Positions 33,355 to 42,343 of a stretch of DNA of 64,000 nt are shown here, piece after piece; position 1 is the first letter of the stretch; every line of letters starts with the position of its first letter. Where the stretch lies: positions 1 through 64,000 of the forward strand of contig CAZKPB010000014.1 of NCBI GenBank assembly GCA_964554535.1, given 5' to 3'. The notes under the pieces were generated by a model. It was not told the origin of the DNA. It saw nothing but the letters and a program-made list of their open reading frames with translations, and made no database searches. This stretch comes from DMER64 sp964554535 (GTDB lineage: Bacteria; Bacteroidota; Bacteroidia; Bacteroidales; UBA932). The position numbers and the translations under genes are program-made.

Positions 33355-34539
33355 CTAATGGGGTTTGTCTACTATGTTAAAGTATTCGCTTTCAAAATTC
33401 GGGGTAAACACCTTGGTGCCCTTTGCGGCCGTCAACTCGCTGCGGGTCCAGAAACGGCCTCCGTCCAGTTCGACACCCGGGAGCACCGGTCCATCGTACA
33501 CGGTCTTGAACACGTGCACCAGTTCTTTTTCACGGTCCGATTCAAACACATACCGTTTTACAAATACGGGGGTGAAACCCTCAATGCCCAACTCTTCCAA
33601 AGCCTCCCTGCCCAAAGCCGCCTGAGGCGTTTCACCAAAGGCCATATGTCCGCCCACCGACGTATCCCATTTTCCGGGTTGAATCTGTTTCCAAACGGGC
33701 CGTTTCTGCAAATAGAGGTCGCCCCGGCTGTTGAACAGATGCAGGTGCACCACCGGATGCAGGATTTTACTTCCGTCATGGCATTGCCAGCGGGCGGCCC
33801 GACCCACGGTAAGCCCGCGCTCGTTGACAATGGGAAAAACCTCATTGAGGTTCTCGGTGCGTTCTCCCCTCTTATTGGCCGAGGCGGAAGACCCGCCGAC
33901 CTCCGGCTCACCGACAGCCACCGGCTTTGTCACCGCAGGTGCGGCAGGCGCCACGCTTTCAGCGGGCGCCGTTTTATCCGCCGCAACCGGGGCCAGCGGA
34001 CGCAAAGCGGGAGAAACCCCGGCGGGCTGTGTCCATTCCGCGGGAGCGGTATATGTCACCTCCACTACAGTGACCCGTTGCGTTCCGGAAGGCAGGGGAA
34101 TGTCCACTTCCTCGGCCGGATTATGACCCGCCAGAGCCTGCGCCAGTGGAGAAAAAAACGACAAGTTGCGGATGCCGTCGGCCTCATCGGCTCCGGTAAT
34201 GCGGATGCAGACGGGGCGTTGCGCAAACAGTTGAAAAGTAACGTAAGCCCCCAAGGCTACCGTATAGGGCGGCTGTGTTTGCGGAGGTACCCTTACGGCG
34301 GAACGAATTCTTTCCTGCAGCAACAGCAGTTTGGCGTTCAGATAATTGCGGGTCACACGGACATCCGCCTCGTTGCCGGTGGCGGTTTCCCGCGCTTCCA
34401 GCAGGGCGCTCCGTTCCTGTACCAGCGCGTCAAGACCCTGCGGGGTAACATAATTGACGGCACCTTGCGGCAGGTAAGCACGGGGAGGCACCATAGGAAT
34501 TTCTTCCCGGTCGCCTTCTTTTACAAAACCTCTACTCAT
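33355..34539 (-). CDS. GreA/GreB-type factor fused to a Nudix hydrolase
   Basis: 394 aa with two known modules. Residues 1-165 match the Bacteroides Gre factor: MSRGFVKEGDREEIPMVPPR opening, a helical coiled coil (about 34-82) with acidic tip GNEADV, then the FKBP-like domain ending VVEVTYT. Gre factors enter the RNA polymerase secondary channel and trigger cleavage of backtracked RNA. Residues about 166-230 are an Ala/Pro-rich linker. Residues 231-394 are a Nudix domain of the IPP-isomerase-like branch, with intact box at 297-319 (GHMAFGE...REALEELGI). In relatives these are normally separate genes. No frameshift or internal stop separates them here. Operon with DUF4954. Confidence 0.9.
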   Translation of the reverse strand: MSRGFVKEGDREEIPMVPPRAYLPQGAVNYVTPQGLDALVQERSALLEARETATGNEADVRVTRNYLNAKLLLLQERIRSAVRVPPQTQPPYTVALGAYVTFQLFAQRPVCIRITGADEADGIRNLSFFSPLAQALAGHNPAEEVDIPLPSGTQRVTVVEVTYTAPAEWTQPAGVSPALRPLAPVAADKTAPAESVAPAAPAVTKPVAVGEPEVGGSSASANKRGERTENLNEVFPIVNERGLTVGRAARWQCHDGSKILHPVVHLHLFNSRGDLYLQKRPVWKQIQPGKWDTSVGGHMAFGETPQAALGREALEELGIEGFTPVFVKRYVFESDREKELVHVFKTVYDGPVLPGVELDGGRFWTRSELTAAKGTKVFTPNFESEYFNIVDKPH

Positions 34540-34577
34540 TGTACAAAAATAGTGATTAAAATTTATACTTTTGATTC

Positions 34578-34928
34578 ATGAACATAGAAGAAGTTAGAGC
34601 ATACTGCCTTTCCCTGCCCGATGTCACGGAAGACATGCCTTGGGGAGAAGAGGTGGTGGTGTTCCGGATTGCCGGGAAGATCTTCCTGGCGCTGGGACTC
34701 AATAACGACTCGCCACACGTGGCGGTCAAATGCAATCCCGACAAGGCCATTGACCTGCGGGACCGTTATTTTGGGGTACAACCGGCCTTTCACTGGAACA
34801 AAAAGTACTGGAACGACGTCTATCTGGAACGCGACTTGACGGACGTGCAGATCAGAGAATGCATTCTGGAGTCGTACCGTGAAGTGGTGCGCAAACTGCC
34901 CGGAAAGAAAAAAGAGGTGCTACCGTAG
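34578..34928 (+). CDS. MmcQ/YjbR-family protein
   Basis: 116 aa, the standard length. It has the YjbR pattern: MNIEEVRAYCLSLPDVTEDMPWG, then VVVFRIAGKIFLALGL, VKCNPDKAIDLRDRYFGVQPAFHWNKKYWNDVYL (in parts), and a C-terminal helix. These cytosolic CyaY-fold proteins bind DNA in vitro in some cases, but no physiological function is established. It is a single gene divergent from the Gre/Nudix operon, with a TACTTTTG-like box close to its start. The coding sequence runs into a bidirectional terminator. Confidence 0.92.
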   Translation: MNIEEVRAYCLSLPDVTEDMPWGEEVVVFRIAGKIFLALGLNNDSPHVAVKCNPDKAIDLRDRYFGVQPAFHWNKKYWNDVYLERDLTDVQIRECILESYREVVRKLPGKKKEVLP

Positions 34929-34943
34929 CAACACCTCTTTTTT
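34908..34943. terminator. Bidirectional intrinsic terminator
   Basis: AAAAAAGAGGTG (34908-34919) pairs with CACCTCTTTTTT (34932-34943); the inner GCTA/TAGC extends the stem. T-tracts occur on both strands. It overlaps the last codons of the YjbR gene and lies 25 nt from the stop of the convergent esterase gene, serving both. Confidence 0.9.
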
Positions 34944-34967
34944 TTATTAACGGGCCATGACGCTGTC

Positions 34968-36167
34968 CTATTTCTGGAACAATTTTTGGGCCATTTGATA
35001 CAAACTTCTGCGCCAGGTCAGGAATTCGTGGGCGGTACCTTCTGAAACATAACCCATAACGTTGAAACCGGCTGCTTTCATATCGGCAGTGGCTTTGTTG
35101 ATACCGTCGGGGTTTTCTTTGCTGCCGCAACTCATGAAGATGAAGTCTACCTGGTTTTTGTCTTTGATGTCTTCGGGGGCATAGGTGCCACCGCTCAACA
35201 GACCGTAGTTGCCAAATACTTCGGGACGGGCCAAAGTGATGGTTTTGGTTTCCATACCACCCATTGACAGACCGGCCATGGCACGGTGTTTCCTATCGGC
35301 GATAGTTCTGAAGTGAGCGTCAATATAAGGAACCAGTTCGTCAACCAATACCGCTTCAAAGCCGTTGTTCAGATTCATGGCAGGGCGGGCGGCGGGACGG
35401 GCAGCAGGCGCATTGGCGGCGGGAGCAGCGGGACGGGCCGCGGGAGCGTTGGCACCGGCAGCGGGAGCGGCGGGACGGGGACCCATTCTCATTTCATTGG
35501 TCATACCGTAAGTCATGACAATGATAAAGGGTTCAATTTTGCCGTCGGCAATCAGGTTATCCATAATCAGATTGGCGTGACCCTGGGTGGACCAAGCCGT
35601 TTCATCTTCACCCCAACCATGTTGCAGGTAGAGTACGGGATACTTTTTGTTTTTGTCGTTTTCACCGTAGAAAGGAGGAGTGTATACAAAAGCGCGGCGT
35701 ACGGTATTAGTGCTCTTTGAATAGAAAAGAACTTGCTGTACGTTGCCGTGAGGAACGTTTTTGAGGGCGTAGAAATCCTGGTCGTGGGCGGGAATTTCAA
35801 TACCGCTTTCCCAACGAGATGAACCGTAGTAGTTCAAAGTTCCGGGGTCGTTGAACACGCCGCCGTCAATGGTAAGATGATAGTAATGGAAGCCTTCATC
35901 CATAGGACCTGCAGTGGTACCTACAAAGAAGCCTTCGCTGTCTTTGGTGAGAACGGTGCCGCCGCTGCCACCCAGACCCAGACTGACAACTATGGAGTTA
36001 GCATCGGGAGCTTTTACTTTAAAACGGGCGTAGCCTTGAGAGTTTACCATAGGATACTCCTGACCGGGCTGGTTTTTGGTAGAAGGTTTAAAATCTTCTT
36101 TTACCTCCTGGGCAAAGCCCACGGTCGTCATCAACAGAATGGCGGCAAGCGTAAAGAGTTTTTTCAT
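34968..36167 (-). CDS. Secreted feruloyl-type carbohydrate esterase (copy 1)
   Basis: 399 aa with a signal peptide (MKKLFTLAAILLMTTVGFAQ). Residues about 30-130 are an E-set/CBM48-like beta-sandwich. From 135 on it is an alpha/beta hydrolase of the esterase D/XynZ feruloyl esterase type, with YPVLYLQHGWGEDE (oxyanion region), the nucleophile GLSMGGMET, and catalytic His in the GTAHEFLTWR motif. Between FIIVMTYG and NNGFEAVLVDELVPYID is a low-complexity Ala/Pro/Arg segment of about 35 residues (DNA about 35376-35480). It is one of a tandem pair and probably releases acyl groups from plant xylan or pectin. Confidence 0.9.
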   Translation of the reverse strand: MKKLFTLAAILLMTTVGFAQEVKEDFKPSTKNQPGQEYPMVNSQGYARFKVKAPDANSIVVSLGLGGSGGTVLTKDSEGFFVGTTAGPMDEGFHYYHLTIDGGVFNDPGTLNYYGSSRWESGIEIPAHDQDFYALKNVPHGNVQQVLFYSKSTNTVRRAFVYTPPFYGENDKNKKYPVLYLQHGWGEDETAWSTQGHANLIMDNLIADGKIEPFIIVMTYGMTNEMRMGPRPAAPAAGANAPAARPAAPAANAPAARPAARPAMNLNNGFEAVLVDELVPYIDAHFRTIADRKHRAMAGLSMGGMETKTITLARPEVFGNYGLLSGGTYAPEDIKDKNQVDFIFMSCGSKENPDGINKATADMKAAGFNVMGYVSEGTAHEFLTWRRSLYQMAQKLFQK

Positions 36168-36221
36168 TGTAAATAATAAATTTTAGTAAGAGTTATGTGT
36201 TATTTTGGTTCCGGTCGTAAA

Positions 36222-37406
36222 TTAATCCATAAACAGCAACTGGGCAAATTGATAGAGACTTCTTCTCCAGGTCTGCCATTCGTGTGCCGTGTCGGGAGAT
36301 ACATAAAAATGCGCGTTGTAGCCGGCAGCCTTGAGGGCAGCCACGTCATCCTTAGGATTGGTAACGCCTTGTCTGCGGTTTTCCAGTTCCCGGCTGCCGA
36401 AGCTGATAAAAATCAAACTGTTTTTGGCTTTGAGACCCTGTACGTTATTGGCTTCTTCCACGGTAACGGTGCCACCGCTGAAAATACCGAATGAACCGAA
36501 TACATCGGGATTGGGGAAGGCGATGGATTTGGTCTGCATACCCCCCATAGACAGACCGGACATGGCTCTGTGCCCGGCATCGGCAATAGTACGGAAGTTT
36601 GCGTCGATATAGGGGATAATGTCATTGATAAGCGTGGTCTTAAAACCGTCCGACCAATTGTTGGGAAGGTTCATTCCGCCGCCCTGAGGGGCTGCGGGAC
36701 GTTGTGCCTGACCTTGTGCGGGAGCGGGTGCCGGTGCCGGTTGGGCTGCGGGACGTGCCCAGGAACCGTTTTCCATTACAATGATAAACGGTTTGGCTTT
36801 GCCGGCCGCAATAAGGTTGTCCATAATCAGAGCGGTTTTGCCCTGTACGGCCCAGCCGTATTCGTTTTCACCGCCACCATGTTGCAAGTAAAGCACCGGG
36901 TAGCGTTTGGTACCGTTGTCATAATCGGCGGGAGTGTACACAAAGCAGTGACGCATTTCATTGTTGGTCTTTGAAAAGTAGTACACTTCACGCACCTGGC
37001 CGTGAGGCACGTTTTTGAGGGCGTAGAAATCTTCATCCGCTGCGGGAACTTCTATACCGCTACCCCAACGGCTGGCACCATAGAAATACAGACTGGACGG
37101 GTCGGGAACATTGGCTCCGTCTATCTTCAGCTGATAGTAGTGGAACCCTTCATCCTGGGGGGGCGAGTCACCGGTCCACACCCCTTTTTCATCTTTTGTG
37201 AGATCATATCTGACACCTCCCAAATCCAGCTGAACCTGTTTGGCATCGGGAGCGGCAACCTGTACGCGGACACAACGTTCTGAATTCACCATAGGGTATT
37301 TTTTCCCCGGCTGTACCGAACTGGAAGGTTTGAAATCTTCTTTAACCTGGGCAAGACCCACGGTCGTCATAAGCAAGATGGCGGCTAGTGAAAAGAATTT
37401 CTTCAT
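36222..37406 (-). CDS. Secreted feruloyl-type carbohydrate esterase (copy 2)
   Basis: 394 aa, a paralogue of the neighbouring esterase in every feature: signal peptide MKKFFSLAAILLMTTVGLAQ, E-set N-terminus, YPVLYLQHGGGENEYGW, nucleophile GLSMGGMQT and DTAHEWQTWRRSLY. It too carries an Ala/Pro/Gln-rich insert inside the hydrolase domain (DNA about 36670-36770). The near-identical signal peptides point to a gene duplication; 54 nt separate the genes, so they form one operon. Different insert sequences suggest changed surface or lid properties, not necessarily changed substrates. Confidence 0.9.
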   Translation of the reverse strand: MKKFFSLAAILLMTTVGLAQVKEDFKPSSSVQPGKKYPMVNSERCVRVQVAAPDAKQVQLDLGGVRYDLTKDEKGVWTGDSPPQDEGFHYYQLKIDGANVPDPSSLYFYGASRWGSGIEVPAADEDFYALKNVPHGQVREVYYFSKTNNEMRHCFVYTPADYDNGTKRYPVLYLQHGGGENEYGWAVQGKTALIMDNLIAAGKAKPFIIVMENGSWARPAAQPAPAPAPAQGQAQRPAAPQGGGMNLPNNWSDGFKTTLINDIIPYIDANFRTIADAGHRAMSGLSMGGMQTKSIAFPNPDVFGSFGIFSGGTVTVEEANNVQGLKAKNSLIFISFGSRELENRRQGVTNPKDDVAALKAAGYNAHFYVSPDTAHEWQTWRRSLYQFAQLLFMD

Positions 37407-37484
37407 TGTAAATTAAGAGTTAGATTAAGTTTTTGGGCGATTCTGGTCTAACAAAAATACAATAATAATTGGAAAGACGGTCAT

Positions 37485-40070
37485 CTATTCACCGTAATAC
37501 GCTTTTCTGTATATTTCCATAATTTCTCCCACCAGCGGATATTTGGGATTTGCTCCCGTGCACTGGTCATCGTGCGCATTGTCAGACAAATTCCGCAGAC
37601 CTGCCATAAATACGGTCTCATCCACGCCGCTGTCTTTGATGGACATAGGTACGTTAAGATCCTTCATCAACTGCCGGATGGCCGCAATTAGATTAGTAAC
37701 GCTTTCTTCCGTGGTGTTGCCTCCCAGCCCCAGGAAACGGGCCACTTTGGCGTATTTTTCGTCGGCGGTGAAATATTCGTATTTGGGGAAGGTGGAGAAC
37801 TTAACCGGCTTTTGCGCATTGTAGGCAATCACGTAAGGCAGCAGTATGGCATTGGCCCTGCCGTGAGGAATATGGTACTCACCACCCAGTTTGTGAGCCA
37901 TACTGTGGTTCAGTCCCAGGAACGAGTTAGTAAACGCCATCCCGGCAATACAGGACGCATTGTGCATTTTTTCACGGGCCTTGAGGTCATTGGCCCCGTT
38001 CTGATAGGCCCTCCTCAGGTAATTGAACACCATATCAATGGCCTGCAGGCAGAGTCCGTCGGTATAATCGTTGGCCATATTGGACACGTACGCTTCCAGG
38101 GCGTGGGTAAGCACATCCATTCCCGTATCGGCCGTGGCCTGTTTGGGCAGAGAGAGCACAAACTGCGGGTCTATGATGGCCACGTCGGGACGGAGGGCGT
38201 AATCGGCCAGCGGGTACTTGATGTTTCCGTTCTTGTGGTCGGTAATCACCGCAAACGCCGTCACTTCACTGCCGGTACCCGAGGTGGTGGGAATAGCCAC
38301 AAACTGTGCCTTGGAGCCTAATTTGGGAAATTTAACCACCCGCTTACGGATATCCATAAATTTCTGTTTGAGCCCGTCAAATGTGGCGTCGGGATGTTCG
38401 TAAAACAGCCACATTCCCTTGGCGGCGTCAATGGCCGAGCCGCCTCCCAAGGCAATGATGACATCGGGATTGAAGTTCCGCATTTCTTCCACGCCCCGCT
38501 GTATGGTTTCCACATCCGGGTCGGGTTCCACGTCGGAATAGATTTTTGAGTGGCAATACTGGTCACGTTTTCTCAAATAGTAGAGGACCTTGTCTATATA
38601 ACCCAGTTTCACCATCATGGGGTCGGTCACAATAAACGCGCGGGAGATGTTTTCCATTTTTTCCAGATACTGTACCGAATCGTACTCAAAATAGATTTTG
38701 GGAGGTACTTTAAACCATTGCATATTGACTCTTCTTTTAGCGATTTTCTTTTTGTTGATAAGGTTTACGGTAGACACGTTAGCCGTGGTGCTGTTTTTTC
38801 CGTACGACCCGCAACCCAGGGTCAGGGACGGGGTGTTGGTATTGTAGATATCCCCGATGGCCCCCTGGGAAGAAGGCGAATTCACAATAATGCGCCCCAC
38901 CCTCATGGCCTTGCCGAATTCTGTAATGATTTTGTCATTGGTAGAGTGAATAATGGCCGAGTGACCCAACCCTCCAAAGTCCAGCATCTTGCGACACATT
39001 TCAAAACCTTGGCGGTAATCATCCACCACATAATAGGCCAGCACCGGAGAGAGTTTCTCGCGTGAGAGCGGGTAGTCCGCACCCACATCCTGCAGACGGG
39101 CCAGCAGAATCTTGGTGTCTTCCGGCACCGTCACACCGGCCTGCGCCGCTATCCAGTGCGCACTCATGCCCACCACGGCGGGATTCACGGCTCCCTTTTC
39201 CGTATTGATCACAAACTGCGATACTTGCTCTATTTCTTTTTCATTAAGGAAGTAACAGGCATTCTCTTTCATGAATTCCTCAAACTCCGGAGCCACCGTC
39301 CTGTCCACCACCACCGCCTGTTCAGAAGCGCAGATCATCCCGTTGTCAAAGGTTTTGGAGAGCATCAGGTCCGTGCAGGCCCGCTTTACGTGGGCCGAGG
39401 TTTCAATGTAGCACGGCGCATTTCCGGGGCCCACCCCTATGGCCGGCTTGCCGCAACTGTAAGCAGACTTCACCATACCCGACCCGCCGGTGGCCAGAAT
39501 GAGCGATACCATGGGATGGTTCATCAAAGCCGTAGTCGCCTCAACGGACGGATGCTCAATCCACTGCACGCAATACTGGGGAGCGCCTGCCGCCACGGCG
39601 GCGTCACGCAATATCCGGGCCGCCCGGGCCGATGAGTTCTGGGCAGAGGGGTGGAACCCAAAGATAATGGGATTACGCGCCTTGGTACAGATTAAGGTTT
39701 TAAACAAAGTGGTGGACGTAGGATTGGTCACAGGGGTAACACCGGCCACAATGCCCACCGGCTCGGCCACTTCTTCATAGCCTTCCAGTTCGTTTTCAGA
39801 CACCACTCCCACCGTCTTTTCATTCTTGATGGAATTCCAGATATACTCTGTGGCAAACAGGTTTTTGATTACCTTGTCTTCATAGACGCCACGTCCGGTT
39901 TCTTCATAAGCCATACGGGCCAGTTCACGATGGTGGTCCAGTCCCGCCAAGGCCATAGCATATACAATCCTGTCAATTTTCTCCTGGTCAAAGGTCATAT
40001 ATTCCTTTAACGCTTTCTCTGCATTTCTTACCAGAGTGTCAATTTCTGATGTTACACTTTGCTTTTCCAT
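37485..40070 (-). CDS. adhE: Bifunctional acetaldehyde-CoA/alcohol dehydrogenase AdhE
   Basis: 861 aa fermentation enzyme converting acetyl-CoA via acetaldehyde to ethanol with two NADH. Residues about 1-440 are the acylating aldehyde dehydrogenase (GVTPVTNPTSTTLFKTL, catalytic Cys in NGMICASEQAVVV). After a linker, residues 450-861 are the iron-dependent alcohol dehydrogenase (ALGGGSAIDAAKGMW, TTSGTGSEVTAFAV, GLNHSMAHKLGGEYHIPHGRANA in parts, with metal-binding His residues). Length and domain order are canonical spirosome-forming AdhE. It is monocistronic, with a promoter and palindromic operator-like site just upstream. Confidence 0.97.
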   Translation of the reverse strand: MEKQSVTSEIDTLVRNAEKALKEYMTFDQEKIDRIVYAMALAGLDHHRELARMAYEETGRGVYEDKVIKNLFATEYIWNSIKNEKTVGVVSENELEGYEEVAEPVGIVAGVTPVTNPTSTTLFKTLICTKARNPIIFGFHPSAQNSSARAARILRDAAVAAGAPQYCVQWIEHPSVEATTALMNHPMVSLILATGGSGMVKSAYSCGKPAIGVGPGNAPCYIETSAHVKRACTDLMLSKTFDNGMICASEQAVVVDRTVAPEFEEFMKENACYFLNEKEIEQVSQFVINTEKGAVNPAVVGMSAHWIAAQAGVTVPEDTKILLARLQDVGADYPLSREKLSPVLAYYVVDDYRQGFEMCRKMLDFGGLGHSAIIHSTNDKIITEFGKAMRVGRIIVNSPSSQGAIGDIYNTNTPSLTLGCGSYGKNSTTANVSTVNLINKKKIAKRRVNMQWFKVPPKIYFEYDSVQYLEKMENISRAFIVTDPMMVKLGYIDKVLYYLRKRDQYCHSKIYSDVEPDPDVETIQRGVEEMRNFNPDVIIALGGGSAIDAAKGMWLFYEHPDATFDGLKQKFMDIRKRVVKFPKLGSKAQFVAIPTTSGTGSEVTAFAVITDHKNGNIKYPLADYALRPDVAIIDPQFVLSLPKQATADTGMDVLTHALEAYVSNMANDYTDGLCLQAIDMVFNYLRRAYQNGANDLKAREKMHNASCIAGMAFTNSFLGLNHSMAHKLGGEYHIPHGRANAILLPYVIAYNAQKPVKFSTFPKYEYFTADEKYAKVARFLGLGGNTTEESVTNLIAAIRQLMKDLNVPMSIKDSGVDETVFMAGLRNLSDNAHDDQCTGANPKYPLVGEIMEIYRKAYYGE

Positions 40071-40088
40071 ATCTTATTATTTTTATCT

Positions 40089-40112
40089 TAATCGATATTT
40101 ATTTATCGATTA
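40089..40112. promoter_or_regulatory. Palindromic operator candidate upstream of adhE
   Basis: TAATCGATA (40089-40097) and TATCGATTA (40104-40112) form a perfect 9-bp inverted repeat with a 6-nt AT spacer. On the adhE strand it lies just downstream of the -7 box, at the expected transcription start, a classic repressor position. A third ATCGAT half-site (TATCGATT, 40165-40172) lies in the -33 region of the divergent GH43 gene. The cognate regulator is unknown; it does not look like a Rex site. Confidence 0.55.
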
Positions 40113-40117
40113 CGATA

Positions 40118-40146
40118 CAAAGGTAATGCTTTTTTGTTCTCTACAA
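40118..40146 (-). promoter_or_regulatory. Bacteroidota promoter for adhE
   Basis: On the minus strand, TTG (plus 40144-40146) is separated by 18 nt from TACCTTTG (plus 40118-40125), matching the TTTG/TAnnTTTG consensus. It lies about 50 nt upstream of the adhE start and just upstream of the TATCGATTA operator arms. Confidence 0.55.
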
Positions 40147-40181
40147 AATAAATGAGTAAAAAATTATCGATTTATTATCCT

Positions 40182-40189
40182 TAATTTTG
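40182..40189 (+). promoter_or_regulatory. -7 box for the GH43 gene
   Basis: TAATTTTG matches TAnnTTTG, 44 nt upstream of the GH43 start. An ATCGAT half-site overlaps the spacer/-33 zone, suggesting possible co-regulation with adhE. Confidence 0.4.
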
Positions 40190-40232
40190 TTTATACAAGT
40201 TAATAACCTTACAACCACAGATATTTACCGGT

Positions 40233-42326
40233 ATGAAACTTACAAAAACTTTCTTCTCCACCCTGGCAGCAGGTCTTGCCCTATGCCTTTTACCGAGTCT
40301 CACACAACAGGCTCACGCCCAACAACAGACACCCGACCCATACCCCTACAAAGGGTATATCCATCATACGGCGGGTAACCCTTACCTGCCCTTATGGGAA
40401 CACATTCCCGACGGTGAACCGCGTGTTTTTGAAGACCCGGACAACCCGGGAAAGTTCCGCGCCTACATCATAGGTTCTCACGACGTCCGCTTTGACAGCT
40501 ACTGCGGTCCCGATATCCACGCGTGGTCCGCCCCTGTGGAAGACTTGACGGCCTGGAGGGATGAAGGGCCTTTGTTCACCTACCCCATTGAAGACCAGTG
40601 GGACGTAATGTACGCCCCGGACTTGGTGGAAGTCAACCACAAGGACGGCACCCGCGAGTATTACCTGTATCCCCACAGCCGCGGCCGCTGGCGCGAACCT
40701 ATGATTTGCAAGGGCAGCCGCCCGGACGGGCCGTTTACCCCCATAAATATGACGGCCGACGGTGTTCGTACCGTTGAGGGAAGCATCATTGGCTTTGACC
40801 CTTCCATTTTTATTGAAAACATTACCGACCCCAAGGATCCCGACTACGCCGTCGGTTTCAGGGCCTACGGTTTCTGGGGATACCAGAAATCCCTGGCGGC
40901 CCAGTTGGACCAGAACACCATGTACTCGGCCCGCCCGGGGACGGAAGTGCTTGAGTACTTCCTGCCCTCCAGCGCTCGTTACGGTGTCATCCGTGACCCG
41001 GAAGGGACTCCCTACCCCGCCCTGTACAAAGGACAGGACCCCAAAGACTTCAACTTCTATGAAGCCTCTTCCATACGTCAGGTGGGCAACAAATACGTGA
41101 TGGTGTTCTCCGGTTATTCCGGACCCGATTACGGACTGAGCAGCACCAACTCGGCCTTGAGGTATGCTTACGGCGACTCTCCGCTGGGTCCCTGGCGCAG
41201 CGGCGGCGTGGTGGTTGACTCGCGCGGTGTGGTTCCGAACAAAGACGGCTCCAGTCTGGAAACCACCAATGCGGGACACAATACCCACGGGAGTCTGCAG
41301 GTGATTAACGGTCAGTGGTACGTATTCTATCACCGCCCGCCCCGCGGATTCGGCAATGCACGTCAGGCAATGGTGGCACCCGTAACCATTCAGTGGGACG
41401 AGAAGCCGGTGGCAGAAGGCGGCAAGGTGGTAATCCTCGGCTACGACCCTTATGCCAAAGACAACGTGTGGACTGCTAAAGATTCTCAGGGGCACGAATA
41501 TACCGGTGCCGAAGTTACTTCCGAGGGTTTCCACTTGTACGGACTTGACCCGTACCAATACTGGTCGGCCGGGTATGCCTGCTATATGAGCAATGGCAAC
41601 AGTATGCAGGACAGCTGGGATTTGTGGGACAATTCAATGGATATGGCTAACGTGATGAACGGTGACATTATTGGTTTCAAATATTTTGGTTTTGGCGGCC
41701 TGAGCAAAGCCAGCAAGGGAATCAAGCCCTTTGCCGGGACAAACCCCAAAAACAAAACCAGCTTCAGCGTCTTTTTAGAGCCCCACACGGCCGAGGCCTT
41801 CTCGGTGAGTGTGATGATGGACGGACCGTGGGACAACGAGGTATGGAAAGGCAAAAAAATAGGTGAAATCCGGATTCCCGCAGGGGCACCCAAGGGAGTG
41901 GGCAAATATACCGTAGACGTGGCCGCCTTTGTAGACCATTTGGACGGAAAACACGCCATCTACCTGATTGCCAACGGTCCTGCCTCGGAACCGCTTTTTA
42001 CGCTGAAAGGCATTGGATTCAACTCGGTGAACAAACCCGTGGAACGCCCGGTACCGCCCACCGTAAGTATAAAAGTGGGAGACCAAAAAATCAAGATGCC
42101 GGCCACACCGGTACGTTCCACCAACCAGAACGGTATCATTGACCTTTGCACGTACCGCACGGATTACCTGCTTGCAGACGGACAATCAAGCAACGTAACC
42201 GCCACCGCCAGTAACAGTGCGGTAAAGCTTGAAATAGAACAGGCGCCCGGCGCCACCGGAATGGCTGTGGTCAAAGCCACCTATAACGGCTTTACCAAGA
42301 AATACCAGGTAGTGCTGAATAAATAA
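40233..42326 (+). CDS. Secreted GH43-type arabinosidase/xylosidase
   Basis: 697 aa with a signal peptide (MKLTKTFFSTLAAGLALCLLPSLTQQAHAQ, cleaved after HAQ). The N-terminal catalytic domain (about 45-420) looks like a five-bladed GH43 beta-propeller: an early EDPDNPGKFRAYIIG block with the base Asp, MYAPDLVEV, and a Glu-containing FYEASSIRQVGNKYVM that fits the general acid, followed by HNTHGSLQVINGQWYVFYHR. A C-terminal carbohydrate-binding-like beta-sandwich (about 440-595) and an Ig-like tail follow. Probable role: removal of arabinose or xylose side groups from hemicellulose. No susCD is adjacent. Confidence 0.85.
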   Translation: MKLTKTFFSTLAAGLALCLLPSLTQQAHAQQQTPDPYPYKGYIHHTAGNPYLPLWEHIPDGEPRVFEDPDNPGKFRAYIIGSHDVRFDSYCGPDIHAWSAPVEDLTAWRDEGPLFTYPIEDQWDVMYAPDLVEVNHKDGTREYYLYPHSRGRWREPMICKGSRPDGPFTPINMTADGVRTVEGSIIGFDPSIFIENITDPKDPDYAVGFRAYGFWGYQKSLAAQLDQNTMYSARPGTEVLEYFLPSSARYGVIRDPEGTPYPALYKGQDPKDFNFYEASSIRQVGNKYVMVFSGYSGPDYGLSSTNSALRYAYGDSPLGPWRSGGVVVDSRGVVPNKDGSSLETTNAGHNTHGSLQVINGQWYVFYHRPPRGFGNARQAMVAPVTIQWDEKPVAEGGKVVILGYDPYAKDNVWTAKDSQGHEYTGAEVTSEGFHLYGLDPYQYWSAGYACYMSNGNSMQDSWDLWDNSMDMANVMNGDIIGFKYFGFGGLSKASKGIKPFAGTNPKNKTSFSVFLEPHTAEAFSVSVMMDGPWDNEVWKGKKIGEIRIPAGAPKGVGKYTVDVAAFVDHLDGKHAIYLIANGPASEPLFTLKGIGFNSVNKPVERPVPPTVSIKVGDQKIKMPATPVRSTNQNGIIDLCTYRTDYLLADGQSSNVTATASNSAVKLEIEQAPGATGMAVVKATYNGFTKKYQVVLNK

Positions 42327-42343
42327 CGGCTGCTGCATGACGC

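Noticed and set aside
34566..34573. TACTTTTG as a promoter for the YjbR gene
   Set aside because: It lies only 4 bp from the ATG, so transcription would begin inside the gene; not listed as a promoter.
33358..34581. 407-codon plus-strand frame opposite the Gre/Nudix fusion
   Set aside because: The minus strand carries complete Gre and Nudix motifs; this is the antisense shadow, with an Arg/Gly/His-heavy composition.
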